Under the pieces are notes generated by a model. The model was not told where the DNA came from and did no database searches. It saw only the letters and a program-made list of their open reading frames with translations. Of a stretch of DNA of 64,000 bases, positions 1 through 11,199 are shown piece after piece; within the stretch, counting starts at the first letter, position 1; each line of letters starts with the position of its first letter. Made by a program: the position numbers and the translations under genes. Source of the DNA: Tamarix chinensis (Eukaryota; Streptophyta; Magnoliopsida; Caryophyllales; Tamaricaceae); the NCBI GenBank assembly GCA_030549775.1, contig CM060175.1, positions 12,918,455 to 12,982,454 on the forward strand, read 5' to 3'.

Positions 1-930
1 ATATTCTCAAACATATTGTATACTCAATTGATTAAAAACTATTAAGAAATTATCCAATTTAACAGAATTAAAGTTTTGGAGCCTGAACTGCAAATCCGGT
101 CAAATCTGATTCAAATATTTAAATTGACGTTTTAAAATTAAAATTAGACATATTCTAAAATATATTGTATACTCAATTGATTAAAAACTATTAAGGAATT
201 ACCCAATGTAACATAATTATGGTTTTTGAGCACGAACAACAAATCCGATCAAATCTTATTCAAATATTTAAATTGATGGTTTAAAATTGAAATTAGACAT
301 ATTCAAAAATATATTGTATACTCAATTGATTAAAAAATATTAAGAAATTACCCAATTTAACATAATTAATGTTTTTGAGCCCGAACTGTAAATGTGGTCA
401 AATCTTATTTAAATATTTAAATTGATGTTTCAAAAAAGAAATTATACATATTCTAAAACATATTATATAAATTGATTAAAAACTATTAAGGAATCACCCA
501 ATTTAACATAAATAGGGTTTTTGAGCCCGAACTGTAAATTCGGTCAAATGTTATTCAAATATTTAAATTGATGTTTTAAAATGAAAATTAGACATATTCT
601 AAAACATATTGTATATTCAATTGATTAAAAACTAGTAAGGAGTTATCCAATTTAACATAATTAGTGTTTTTGAGCCTGAACCACAAATCCGGTCAAATCT
701 TATTCAAATATTTAAATTGATAGTTCAAAATTGAAATTAGACATATTCTAAAACTTATTGTATACTCAATTGATTAAAAACTATTAAGGAATTACCCAAT
801 TTAACATAATTATGGTTTGTGAGTCCGAATTGCAAATTCGATTAAATCTTATTTAAATATTTAAATTGATGGTTCAAAATTTAGACATATTCTAAAACAT
901 ATTGTATAATCAATTTAATAAAAATAACTC
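1..930. repeat. 149-bp tandem repeat array (six-plus copies)
   Basis: Unit boundaries, taken at the recurring ATATTCTAAAA motif, fall at about 1, 150, 299, 448, 594, 743 and 887. Units are therefore 149, 149, 149, 146, 149 and 144 bp. Each copy carries ACTCAATTGATTAAAAAC, a GAGCCCGAAC-type segment and CAAATATTTAAATTGAT. The shorter units are explained by small internal deletions. The last copy decays after 900. The array touches the left edge, so its true size is unknown. AT-rich and without coding potential; a satellite or long minisatellite is the simplest reading. Confidence 0.93.
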
Positions 931-1127
931 AATTATACTATCCAATTTAAATCCACAAGAGTTTTAACCTAACAATCCAATTTTGATATATTTCAATATT
1001 ATTTTCCCAATTTAACAATACCAACACGAAATTAATTATGTTTCAATGTATATTGAATAATCAATTTATTCAAAATAGTTTAATCGGATGAATCTGATAA
1101 ATCCGAACATAATTGGATAAAAAATCT

Positions 1128-3440
1128 TTATTATTTACTTGTAAAAATAAAGCACATATAATATTCTTATTTCATTTATCTGTACTGGTAATCTTATGAT
1201 TGTCTCTAATGTTTACAATGTAATACATGATAATTATATATTGTATAGTCATGCTTATGCTCACCTCTATTTTATAAAATTATCTTTTTTTAAGTAATCA
1301 AATAAATATAATATATGATAAATATCTAATATTTTTACTTGTAAAATTTATAAATATTTTAAGTATTCAAATATAATATTTTTAAAACTTATAAATATTT
1401 TCATTATTTATTTGTAAAAATAAAGTACATATAATATTCTTATTTCATTTATCTATACTAGTAATCTTATGATTGTCTCTAATATTTACAATGTAATAAA
1501 TGATAATTATACATTGTATAGTTATGTTTACGATCACTTTTATTTTATATATTATCTTTTTTAAGTAATCAAATATTTTAATTAATCAAATAAATATAAT
1601 ATGATAATTATCTAATATTTTTACTTGTAAAATTTATAAATATTTTAAGTAATCAAATATAATATTGTTAAAACTTATAAATATCTTTATTATTCACTTG
1701 TACAAATAAAGCACATATAATATTCTTATTTTATTTATCTTTACTAGTAATCTTATGATTGTCTCTAATATTTACAATGTAATAGATGATAATTATATAT
1801 TGTATAGTCATGCTTATGCTCACATGTATTTTATAAAATTATCTTTTTTAAAAAATCAAATAAATATAATATATAATAAATATTTGTTTTTTTAATTGTA
1901 AAATTTATAAATATTTTAAGTAATCAAATATAATATTGTTAAAACTTATAAATATCTTTATTATTTACTTGTAAAAAATAAAGCACATATAATATTCTTA
2001 TTTCATTTATCTATACTAGTAATATTATGATTGTCTCTAATATTTACAATGTAATAAATGATAATTATACATTGTATAGTTATGTTTACAATCACTTTTA
2101 TTTTATAATATTATCTTTTTTAAGTAATCAAATATTTTAATTAATCAAATAAATATAATATGATAATTATCTAATATTTTTACTTGTAAAATTTATAAAT
2201 ATTTTAAGTAATCAAATATAATATTGTTAAAACTTATAAATATCTTTATTATTCACTTGTACAAATAAAGCACATATAATATTCTTATTTTATTTATCTT
2301 TACTAGCAATCTTATGATTGTCTCTAATATTTATAATGTAATAAATGATAATTATACATTGTATAGTCATGCTTATGGTCACATGTATTTTATAAAATTA
2401 TATTTTTTTAAGTAATCAAATAAATATAATACATAATAAATATCAGATTTTTTTAATTGTAAAATTTATAAATATTTTTAGTAATCAAATATAATATTGT
2501 TAAAACTTATAAATATATTTATTATTTACTTGTAAAAATAAAGCACATATAATATTCTTATTTCATTTATCTGTACTAGTAATCTTATGATTGTCTCTAA
2601 TATTTACAATGTAATAAATGATAATTATACACTATATAGTCATATTTATAATCACATTTATTTTATAAATTCATCTTTTCTCAAGTAATCAAATATTTTA
2701 AGTATTTAAATAAATATTATATATGATAAATATCTAATATTTTTTACTTGTAAAATTTATAAATACTTTAAGTATTCAAATATAATATTGTTAAAAGTTA
2801 TAAATATCTTCATTATTTACTTGTAAAAATAAAGCAAATGTAATATTCTTATTTCATTTATCTGTACTAGTAATGTTATGACTGTCTCAAATATTTACAA
2901 TGTAATAAATAATAATTATACATTGTATAATCATATTTACGATCACTTTTATTTTATAAAATTATCTTTTTTAAGTAATCATATAAGTATAATATATGAT
3001 AAATATCTAATATTTTTACTTATAAAATTTATAAATATTTTAAGTAATCAAATATAATATTGTTAAAACTTATAATATCTTTATTATTTACTTGTAAAAA
3101 TAAAGTACATATGATATTCTTATTTTATTTATCTTTACTAGTAATCTTATGATCGTCTTTAATATTTACAATGTAATAAATGATAATTATACATTGTATA
3201 GTATAGTCATGTTATGATCACCTTTATTTTGTAAAATTATCTTTTAATTAATTAATTAAGTAACCAAATAAATTAGAATAAATGATAAATATCTTTGTTA
3301 GATTAAATCATGCAATATTTTTTATTATTAAAATTTATAAATATATTTACTATTTACTTATAAAAAAAAGTGTATCTAATACTCTTAATTCATTTATCTG
3401 CAATAGTAATTTTATGATTATCTCTAATATTTATAATATA
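1128..3440. repeat. Dimeric higher-order satellite, ~272 + ~287 bp monomers
   Basis: Using the AGCACAT/AGTACAT motif as marker, copies start at 1151, 1424, 1710, 1982, 2269, 2542, 2833, 3104 and 3369. The spacings are 273, 286, 272, 287, 273, 291, 271 and 265 bp. Short and long monomers alternate. Long ones carry an extra ~14 bp (an added AATATTTTAATTAATCAA-like stretch) and a TATAGTTATGTTTA variant in the first two of them, while the first three short ones have TAGTCATGCTTATG. Copies 3 and 5 also share TGTACAAATAAAGC, which their neighbours lack. The repeat that was amplified is therefore a dimer of about 559 bp. Copies 7 and 8 are more diverged. It is unrelated by eye to the 149-bp array beside it. 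Confidence 0.93.
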
Positions 3441-3454
3441 ATAAATGATAATTA

Positions 3455-3880
3455 TCTGGACCCGAATTTGACTAAACCCGTCAAAACTTGACCCGATCCA
3501 ACCCATCAAGTTAACCTGTAACTACTCAAATCAAACCCGTCAAATTATATGAAATGACCCGACCCATTAAGTTAACCCTAAACAATTCAGACCTAACGGG
3601 ACCAACCCATCATATTGTACGAAATGACATGAACAGGCCGAAGACACATAGTGATGTGAACCAAAAAATGACCCAAAACCAACCTGATCCTACCAATCAA
3701 ATTAACCCTAAATGACATGAATCCGAGTTTATTTAACTCGAACCCGACCCGCTTCGACAAATTAACTCGAAATGACTCGGAACCAAAATGACTCGACCCA
3801 GAACCGACCCGAACCAAACAAATCAATAACTTGAAATGAGCTGACCCAATAATGACCTACACCGCCCGACCCGATTGCCA
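3455..3880. repeat. Degenerate CCCGACC / GAACCGACC-rich repeat
   Basis: A short interspersed motif set recurs imperfectly: GACCCGACCC, AAATGACCCGA, CAAATTAACCCTAAA and CGAACCGACCCGAACC. GC content is clearly above the flanking AT-rich satellite. Tracts of this kind are common in plant intergenic and transposon DNA. I see no fixed period and no conserved reading frame. Confidence 0.6.
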
Positions 3881-4477
3881 CCTTTAAATAAAAGAGGCGA
3901 TAGTGAAGAAAAATCGTGAAGTTAGGGTTGAGACGGCAGTGCTAGCCAACATGGTGGGGTCATGTTATGTCATCCGATGCTAAAACATGAATCAATGAAG
4001 CGGATGCCAATACAGTCGTGTTGAGGAACACGGGAAGGCGATGTTAAGCAAGATGGCCGTATTATCCAACACGGTCCGGCTGTTTTCATCGACCTGGAAT
4101 CGTTACCTTACTTCGTGTTTTACAAAAACTCAACACAGGCGTATTGGGGGCACACCTAGGCCGTATTTGGCTCGGTAACTTTGACTTAAACCTTATGAAA
4201 GTAAGGCTTTGGGGCTATCGATCCAATATAACTCGATAAATAAACCGGTTCATTCAATCAGTTTATTTGCAGATCCATTATAATAAATTGTTTCCGGATC
4301 ATTTTTATCATACGTAGTCAGCTGTACAAAACGATTTCAGATGCGGCCGGCTCGGACTAAACGAGAAGCAAAACAATATACCAAATGATGAAACTTTGTG
4401 TTTGTGTTTTTTTAAGGTCAACGCGTCAAGTGATGCCAGTCAGATCGTTCGAAGGATCGATCGATAGTTGTATACCC
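3881..4477. other. 3' flank of the P450 gene; no gene seen
   Basis: Mixed-composition sequence between the CCCGACC-rich repeat and the P450 stop codon. The part nearest 4478 must hold the 3' UTR of the minus-strand gene. AT-rich signals such as GATAAAAATGAT (read on the minus strand near 4300) could serve for polyadenylation, but none is decisive. No other coding signal. Confidence 0.5.
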
Positions 4478-7400
4478 TTACAAATGCTTAGAGACGGGGA
4501 CAGCTACGAGGGGCTTAGCCTTCCTCAACGTGATCCCAAACTTGTCGGCCATGTCCAGATCTCTAGGGCCCAACCCATCTGCAAGTTTCCAGTCAAACGA
4601 CTGAAGAAGAGCCGCCAGCATCTGGTTGAGCATCCGATAGGCCAGCGGCAGGCCAGGACAGATCCTCCGTCCGGCCCCGAACGGAATGAGCTCGTAATCT
4701 TTTCCTCTCATGTCCATATCGCGCTCCAGAAACCTTTCGGGACAGAACGTATCGGGGTCCCTCCACGTGCTCGGATCGCGGCCTATGGTGTACATGTTGA
4801 CGAGGACCTGCGCGTCTTTCGGTATGAGATGGCCGCACATCTTGACGTCGGAATCGGCCTTGCGGGGCAGGAGGAAGACGGTCGGCGGGTGCAGCCTGAG
4901 GGTCTCCTTGACGATCGCCTGCAGGTAGGGGAGTCTCGGGATGTCGGACTCTTGAACCAACGCGTCGGTGCCGACGACTTCGTCGATCTCGGCCTGTGCT
5001 TTCTTCATCTTGTCGGGGTTTTTCATTAGTTCCGTCATCGCCCACTCTAGCGTGCTGGAAGTCGTATCCGTGCCGGCCATGAACATGTCCTGTATGTATA
5101 AAAAGTAAGCAATTTTACTCAGGAACATGCCGGTGCAAGGGTGTAGACGTGTATGTTTCTCCAAAACATCAAAAATTAAAAATTGCAGTCCGACAGTATG
5201 GTTACACCAAGATATATGTCCCTTTCTCAAGTTGTTAAAATACTAACGAAGGCAACGGCACTACAAAAAACAACAGAATATGCGAAGCAGATGGACACAC
5301 ATAACCTAACTTAGCTGGCCTGTAGGTGGATCCGATAGAAATCCGCCCCCACCCCCCCACCACACCAAATTGACTCATCCGCCTGATCCGATATCTCTAG
5401 CTCGAATCTAAAATAACCAAGGGAGCGTGTTGATCGGGTAGACCTACCTTTGCCGGGCGTAGCTGCTACTCTTACAAGTTGAGGACTTTGTTTGGGATAA
5501 ATTTTATTATATTATCATGTCAAAAGCTAACGTTTTCATCATTAGATGCGGTTCCGCCCATAGACTATCATAATAATGGAAGCCGATGGACCGCTTGCTT
5601 GTTTCTAAAAGATTAGTGGCGCCCAACGACGAGACTAAAGTACGGAAAGAGGAGATGGATGACGTTTTATGTTTCGTTTTAAAAAAATTCGTTGCTAAAA
5701 TTAGTATTAATAGTATTTGATTATTTTAAAAAAATTATTTATTAATAATTTATATCAATTAAGGTAGATAGTAATTTTTTTTATTTTTTCTCTTAATTTT
5801 AGTATATTTAGTATATTTAAATATATATATATATATAATGTATGTGTGTGTGTGTTAAAAAAAACTCAAAATAAGAATAGTTTATAATATTTTATTTATT
5901 TATTTATTTTTTGCGAATCATTTCCTTTCATTCATGAACTGCTGTTATCTATTGCCTCTCTCTACATGTAAGCATAGTTGATCTTATACGTCGCTCAAAT
6001 TAGTTAATGCCTTGGAATCAATCGTGATGCCCTTTTTATTTAGATAATTTATTAGTGAGGTCGTTATCTAGACACCCGTGTTTTTTTTTTCTTTTCTTTT
6101 CTATTATTATGAGTTGACATGACACCCTATACATGAACTTTATCCTCATACCAATTTGGTCCTCCTCATTTATGGGAGGTCTCTCTCTCTCTCTTAATTA
6201 TTATCTCTTCTATCTTATGTGTAGAATCGATAAAAAAAAATAAAAATCAGAGAGAAGTCGGAGGATTTGACGGAAAGAGGCAAGAAAAAAAGAGAAGGGC
6301 AATGGCGGAAAATTCTAATCATATGGATATCAATATTAGAGATTTACAATGCTTAAAGAAAGATAACCTTCCTGGCACAAATACCGAACTAAATACAAAA
6401 ATATCCAGTAGTTGGGTCAAGCAAACCAATTAGCATATAATTAATAGAGCAAGCCTCCGGTCAATCTAGCTAGCGTAGCTTAGCTATGTAGCTTAGCTAT
6501 GGAACAAGACCAAACTGCCCGGATGATGTAATCATTTGATTTTCAAAAATTATGATATCGATTTTATTTATATTTATGCACTGAAAAAAATTATATTCTA
6601 AAATATAAATAGTCCCATCGTACGTCAAAGTAAATCACTTTAAATTCTTTTTTTTTTTATTAAAAAAAAGAATGTCCCTTAAAAAAGGCAAAATATTTAT
6701 CCTTTTTTTTAGGTGTATATTAAATATAATGTAGTATTTTATTTATTTTAGAAAATGGAAGAGTAAATGACGTATTTGTAAAATTAAACTTAATTTTAGT
6801 AGCCATTTCCTCATTATCTAATATTAATATATATATATATATACCATATCGTCTATTTTACTTCATTATTATCATATAATCTTATTATCCTCAACTTATT
6901 TATAATTTATTATTACTTTATAATTAAATCTCACAATTTTCAACTAAATACAAATAAAAAAATACGATTTACTTTTATTGAAAAAAAAAACCATATCTTT
7001 TATTAATTATCCCCATCAACTCCATCTATATGTCTAAATTTATCACTATACATGAATTTATTTCATTTTAAATAAATTATGAAATAATTTGTATCAACCA
7101 AATAATCTATCATATTATCTTATATATTGGCATTTCATACCGGATGTAGATCATGTACTAATTAACCTACCCAAAAGGTACCTCATAGTGTTGTTTTAGA
7201 GAAGTATGTAAATCACCAATAGCATCGTTTTATTTGAGCAAATTACTTTCCTAGCTAGCTAGGTGTCAGAATCTCTTGGCCGCAGACAACGGAGGGCCGA
7301 TTAAAGGTAGCTTACTACTCTTTCCGGGTAAAAGGAAGGGAAAAAAAAAGAAGAAAGGTAGTAGTTTAGTCGTCATATTATTATTAAACTCGTCAATCAT

Positions 7401-8465
7401 TAGTATTAGTTAACCAACAACTAAGAATGCATGTGGTGTCCTCTAACGGAAGCGCTCGCGAAGAAGTAAAGTTGCATCATGCACGGCACCAAGGAAGCAG
7501 ACAATTCGAGAAAAATGCAAGGGACTTACAGCAATCAACGGGGTTATGTACTCGAGAGCCAGCTCAGGGACGTCCTTTTTGGTAAGCCTGAGAAGGGAAT
7601 CCAGTACGTCGTCATTCGTAGTCGCGTTGGTATCCGAATAAGAAGCCGTTAGTAATCTCTGCTTGACGATGTTGTCGAAGAACGAGGACAGCTTGTTCGA
7701 GTAATCCGTCGTCCTACGTTGTATCCCCAACGGATCAATATACCCCAGTATCGGAAAGAAATCGGCCAGATTAGGCTTGCCGACTTCTTCCATCATGTGC
7801 CAGACGAGATCCTGAAACTCCTGCGAGAACTTGTCGGTAAAATGGGCCAGATCGTAGGAGAAGAAGGTGTTGGACAAGAAATTTAGGGAGGTAGTAAACC
7901 CGGCTCTACCGATATCGATGCCTTCAGCCCTGTCACGGCATCCCTTCACATACTCGACCAGATCCTGCACCTTCTTATGGCGGAGAGCCTGGCTGGCATC
8001 GAGCCTTTGGGTAGAGAACAGATAGACGGAACAGACCTTTCTTAAATTCCGCCATTCCGGCGATACGGGTAACCAAGCGATTGAATGCTTGTGGTGATTG
8101 CCTACTTCGACCGCTTGAGGAACCCTTCGGCTCGATAGCGCCAGATCGTGCTTTTGGAACATCTCTTTGGCGACGTTAGAGGACGAGACGACGACCGTCG
8201 TGAAGCTCCCTAGCTTCAGTGACATCATCGGGCCGTAAGTCTTTGAGAGCTTGAACAAGGAAAGGTGTGGCTTTTCGCCGAGTTGATGGATGTTGCCTAT
8301 GATCGGCAATCGCTTCGGACCCGGCGGAAGCTTGACGGGACCGTATCTGTTGAAGTGTTTGATGATGAAAATGAATGCGCATATCAGGGGAAGTATTGCC
8401 GTTGCCGTCAGGAGGACGGACGTTGGTGTTGCCGCTGCTGCTGCCGCCGCCGCCGGGAATTCCAT
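4478..8465 (-). CDS. Cytochrome P450, CYP76-type, two exons, apparently intact
   Basis: Exon 1 is 8465-7530 and exon 2 is 5089-4478, joined in phase 0 by a GTAAGT donor and a TACAG acceptor, giving 515 residues. The start was chosen at 8465 because MEFPAAAA leads straight into the hydrophobic ER anchor (residues ~14-36). An in-frame upstream Met at 8591 lies upstream of the TATA box and would add a non-P450 His-rich leader. Visible motifs: proline hinge PPGP 47-50; oxygen-binding I-helix AGTDTT 317-322; ExxR ETLR 374-377; PERF 429-432; heme loop [11 protein letters not shown] with ligand Cys456. The heme loop and whole-protein pattern fit CYP76, a family of ER mono-oxygenases often acting on monoterpenoids such as geraniol. 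The substrate here cannot be told. No frameshift or stop is present and length is normal for the family. The intron position just before the I-helix is the family's usual one. CYP76 membership is fairly sure; subfamily is not. Confidence 0.93.
5090..7529 (-). other. Intron of the CYP76-type gene (2440 nt)
   Basis: Bounded on the minus strand by GTAAGT (donor at 7529-7524) and TACAG (acceptor ending at 5090). It is AT-rich with poly-T runs, a short TA/TG repeat near 5822-5856 and CT repeats near 6180. I recognise no element inside it with target duplications. If retained, translation would run about 30 residues past exon 1 to a stop at 7443, so a retained-intron transcript would encode a heme-less fragment. 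Confidence 0.85.
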
Positions 8466-8545
8466 ATTTAATTCTTTGTGTGTGTGTGTGTGTCCGTGGC
8501 AGGCAGAGATTTTGGGATGATGGTGTTTGTGAGCCAGGACGCTTG

Positions 8546-8557
8546 TACATATATAGG
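8546..8557 (-). promoter_or_regulatory. TATA box of the CYP76-type gene
   Basis: The minus strand reads CCTATATATGTA about 85 nt upstream of the chosen ATG. This would place transcription start near 8520 and give a ~55-nt leader containing a (CA)n run at about 8476-8492. It also argues against the in-frame upstream Met at 8591, which lies upstream of the TATA box. Inferred from sequence only. Confidence 0.6.
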
Positions 8558-8617
8558 CCCCGGAGTAATGAGCGGAGGAATATGCATGCACTCTATTCTA
8601 ATGGAGGTAGTACCTAA

Positions 8618-9470
8618 AGAAAAAACTTTATTTATTCTTAAATTTTAAAAAAATTTCCTTTTGGAAGAGTTGGAAAAGTCATCTAACATTTGTCGCCTGG
8701 CTGGCTAGCTCAACCCACCAATCAATTCTCCCGCTATGTACGTATTTAGTATTTGAGTTGAACTATAGTATATATATATATATGTATGTATGTATGTATG
8801 TATATGCCCTTCTTGATGCATATCATGTAGTAGCTAGTGTATAAATAACAATAAAAGGCTCGGTCTTCAACCGATGAGATTTTAATATAGTGATTGAATG
8901 CTAAGAACTAGGTATCAGAGATATAAGGTATACGTATTGACTTTTATGAATTATTGGCCGGTAATCGTTTTTTTTTTTTGTTATAAAAAAAATCTCCCTA
9001 TAAATAAATAGGAAAGGCCTGGCCTTTTATTAATTTTCCTTTTAATGGTTTTATATATAGTTATGCTCTAACATAAATAAAATTTATCATTAGTTTGTTA
9101 AAAATATAAATTTGACTTTTAGTATCGATATCCAAAATGATTAAATGAAAGAAAAACAAACACACACACACACACACAATCCTGGGTCCTGTCCCTTTTC
9201 TTGCTTAGAATATCCTATGATCTATCATTATACCCTTAGGCAGTACAAAAGTTGAATTAATGAAGTTGGGAGAAATGGTCCTTTTCCATCATCTACCGCC
9301 ACTACATGATTTGTGCGTCGTGCTTGATGGTTGTTGTTTTGACGTTGAAGTTTGATGACCGACTTGGAGTCTTCGTCTTCCCGTTACTCCTGTATATCGA
9401 CGAAGACCATATAAAACTGTTTCCTACGCAGCAAATACAGCCGGTCATGACAAGAGGCATCATAGTGTTA
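8618..9470. other. Upstream region of the P450 gene; microsatellites
   Basis: AT-rich DNA with a (TA)n/(TATG)n repeat at about 8769-8803 and a (CA)n repeat at about 9159-9178. It should include the P450 promoter beyond the TATA box. No coding signal, and no cis-element I would name with confidence. Confidence 0.5.
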
Positions 9471-10400
9471 GAGCACCCACGGCAATGCTGAAAAGTCAAG
9501 CCGGTCTCGAATCTGAGGTATGTTGGCACCATGAAATTTAGTCGAGAAGAAAGGAAGAGATCCTCAAACAAACAAATGAATGGGATGCCTGGCACACATA
9601 GGGAGGAGAGGAGAAGGGTACAAGATCACATGATGAAAGATCTCCCACGCTCTCCTAGTTCGTCGTTGAAGCCTGCGGTTTCTTTCTTCCTCTCAACGGC
9701 TCTTTTGTGAACGATGAAAACCCAAACATGTTACAAAATAATTTTCACACCACCACATTTTATCTTTCTCAACATATCAAATTATTAAATTGTCTCCCAA
9801 TATATTCATGATCTTCTTTGTTTTACTCCATTATTTCTATGTTATAAAAATAGATCCTATTCAACTTAATTTTTTTTTAATCTTTTGGATAATTCAAATT
9901 CAAGGGATTTTCCTAAGCTGAATATTCAAAATTATCATTATCCTCAAAATCCAAACTCTTCAAATATTCAAAAATTTTAATATCCACATTATTATAATTT
10001 TCAACGTATACAATATTATCAATTTTTTTTTCATAAATCCATCTTCTTCAACCAAGGCACCTTACTAATTCAATCCGAGTATTCTATTCTCTTGAACTCC
10101 AAATACGACAATCATCCATATGTGGATGATTCTAAATTTTCAAGTTACTCCACCCAAAATTAGGTTGAAGGAAACATTCGGATTGAATCTTTAGATAATG
10201 TTGGAAGTCAAGATTATGGTCTATGGACGAATAAGGGAGAAGAAGTCACCTTTAGTGTATGGATACATTATATAGAGGATTCAATTCAAAGAAATGAGCA
10301 ACAGTGCAAGGAGTTTTGGAAAAAATAAAGTGATGTCACACTTTGAAGAATATCATGGTAGATGACTAGAAACAGTTGTGAAGATGATGACGAATAAATT
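9471..10400 (+). pseudogene. PIF/Harbinger-type remnant with Myb/SANT-like ORF fragment
   Basis: At 9471, TTA is followed by GAGCACCCACGGCAATGC. This resembles the terminal repeats of plant PIF/Harbinger elements, which insert at TTA/TAA. Downstream, about 9890-10200 encodes an Asn/Gln/Pro-rich stretch. It is followed at about 10210-10330 by a decayed trihelix/SANT-like segment (LWTNKGEEV.. then QCKEFWKK before a stop), the pattern of the DNA-binding protein that accompanies Harbinger transposases. Several stops are present and no transposase domain is seen. The Myb-like match is fairly convincing; the terminal repeat is weaker, since no partner end was found. Confidence 0.5.
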
Positions 10401-10529
10401 TCTTTTGTTGGTCAAATTTATTTGTTGCTATAGTCATATTTACTAACATAATCAAGTGGTGTTAACAAGATATATGTAATTAGGAATGTACATAAAGAAT
10501 ATAAAACAAGGAATAAAAAAACACATCTG

Positions 10530-10802
10530 TAGTGATCATGTATGGCTAATTGTAAGGAACCATCCAAAATGGATGATAATGAATGGGGTTAATAGGCAAG
10601 ATTTTGCATCAAAGTGAGCAAATGTTTCAGAGTTAAGTGCGTAAGTGAGGATAAATCATGCTAAAAGGACTCTGGTTGATCTGGACTAGTTAATCAATCC
10701 AAAATCATTCTAAATTATCCCTCGCAACCCTTATGGGTTTAGGTTATGATTAGGTGGCTACCAAGTGACCCATTCATAGTCATATTGATTCGAGGTGTTA
10801 CA
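10530..10802 (+). repeat. Possible LTR 3' end of a decayed retroelement
   Basis: The segment ends in GAGGTGTTACA, the usual 3' terminus of the long LTRs in this window, and is followed at once by a primer-binding-site-like sequence. The 5' limit is not visible and the stretch is heavily mutated. Confidence 0.4.
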
Positions 10803-10804
10803 AA

Positions 10805-10815
10805 TGGTATCAAAG
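10805..10815 (+). other. Primer-binding-site-like sequence
   Basis: TGGTATCAAAG differs by one base from TGGTATCAGAG, the initiator tRNA-Met complement used by many plant LTR retrotransposons. It sits two bases after an LTR-type TGTTACA end, so position and sequence agree. The coding domain that should follow is not recognisable before 14540. Confidence 0.5.
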
Positions 10816-11199
10816 AAAAATCATGATTGTGAGTTAAATTTGGATGAGTCAATCAGCCTCCTAGAAGGATGATTGTTGGGATAAACTGTAATGAGACAAA
10901 AAATGGTCTAGGCGCAATGAGGATGTTACACTTTTGAGTAGGGTTGAATGTTATACTTCCATATTGAGTGGAGTGTTATAAGGATTGATATGGTTAATTA
11001 TGTCAACATGATATACCGTCCTTTTAGCAATTCTATCTTGATAATTCTATATTTAAGCATACTTGTTGTGGGAATATTTTTAGAATGGATGACCTTCTCA
11101 AAAAATTACATTTAAAAAAAAAGTTTCTCAAGAAGTGCGTGAGTGAGAACAAAGCTCATTGAAAAGATGTGTTGATCTATGGCGTATGCTCAGGGTGCT

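Noticed and set aside
4385..5029. 214-residue plus-strand open frame opposite P450 exon 2
   Set aside because: It lies antisense to a conserved P450 exon, has no domain, and is explained by the GC-rich third positions of the real gene.
7443..7529. Open frame continuing past P450 exon 1
   Set aside because: It runs into the intron after a canonical GTAAGT donor; exon 2 restores all downstream P450 motifs in phase.
8466..8591. Upstream in-frame Met extension of the P450
   Set aside because: It is His-rich from a CA repeat, its Met lies upstream of the TATA box, and it precedes the standard membrane anchor; the downstream MEFP start fits the family.
9302..9595. Short overlapping frames on both strands near 9.4 kb
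   Set aside because: No recognised domain, and they overlap the putative Harbinger terminus.
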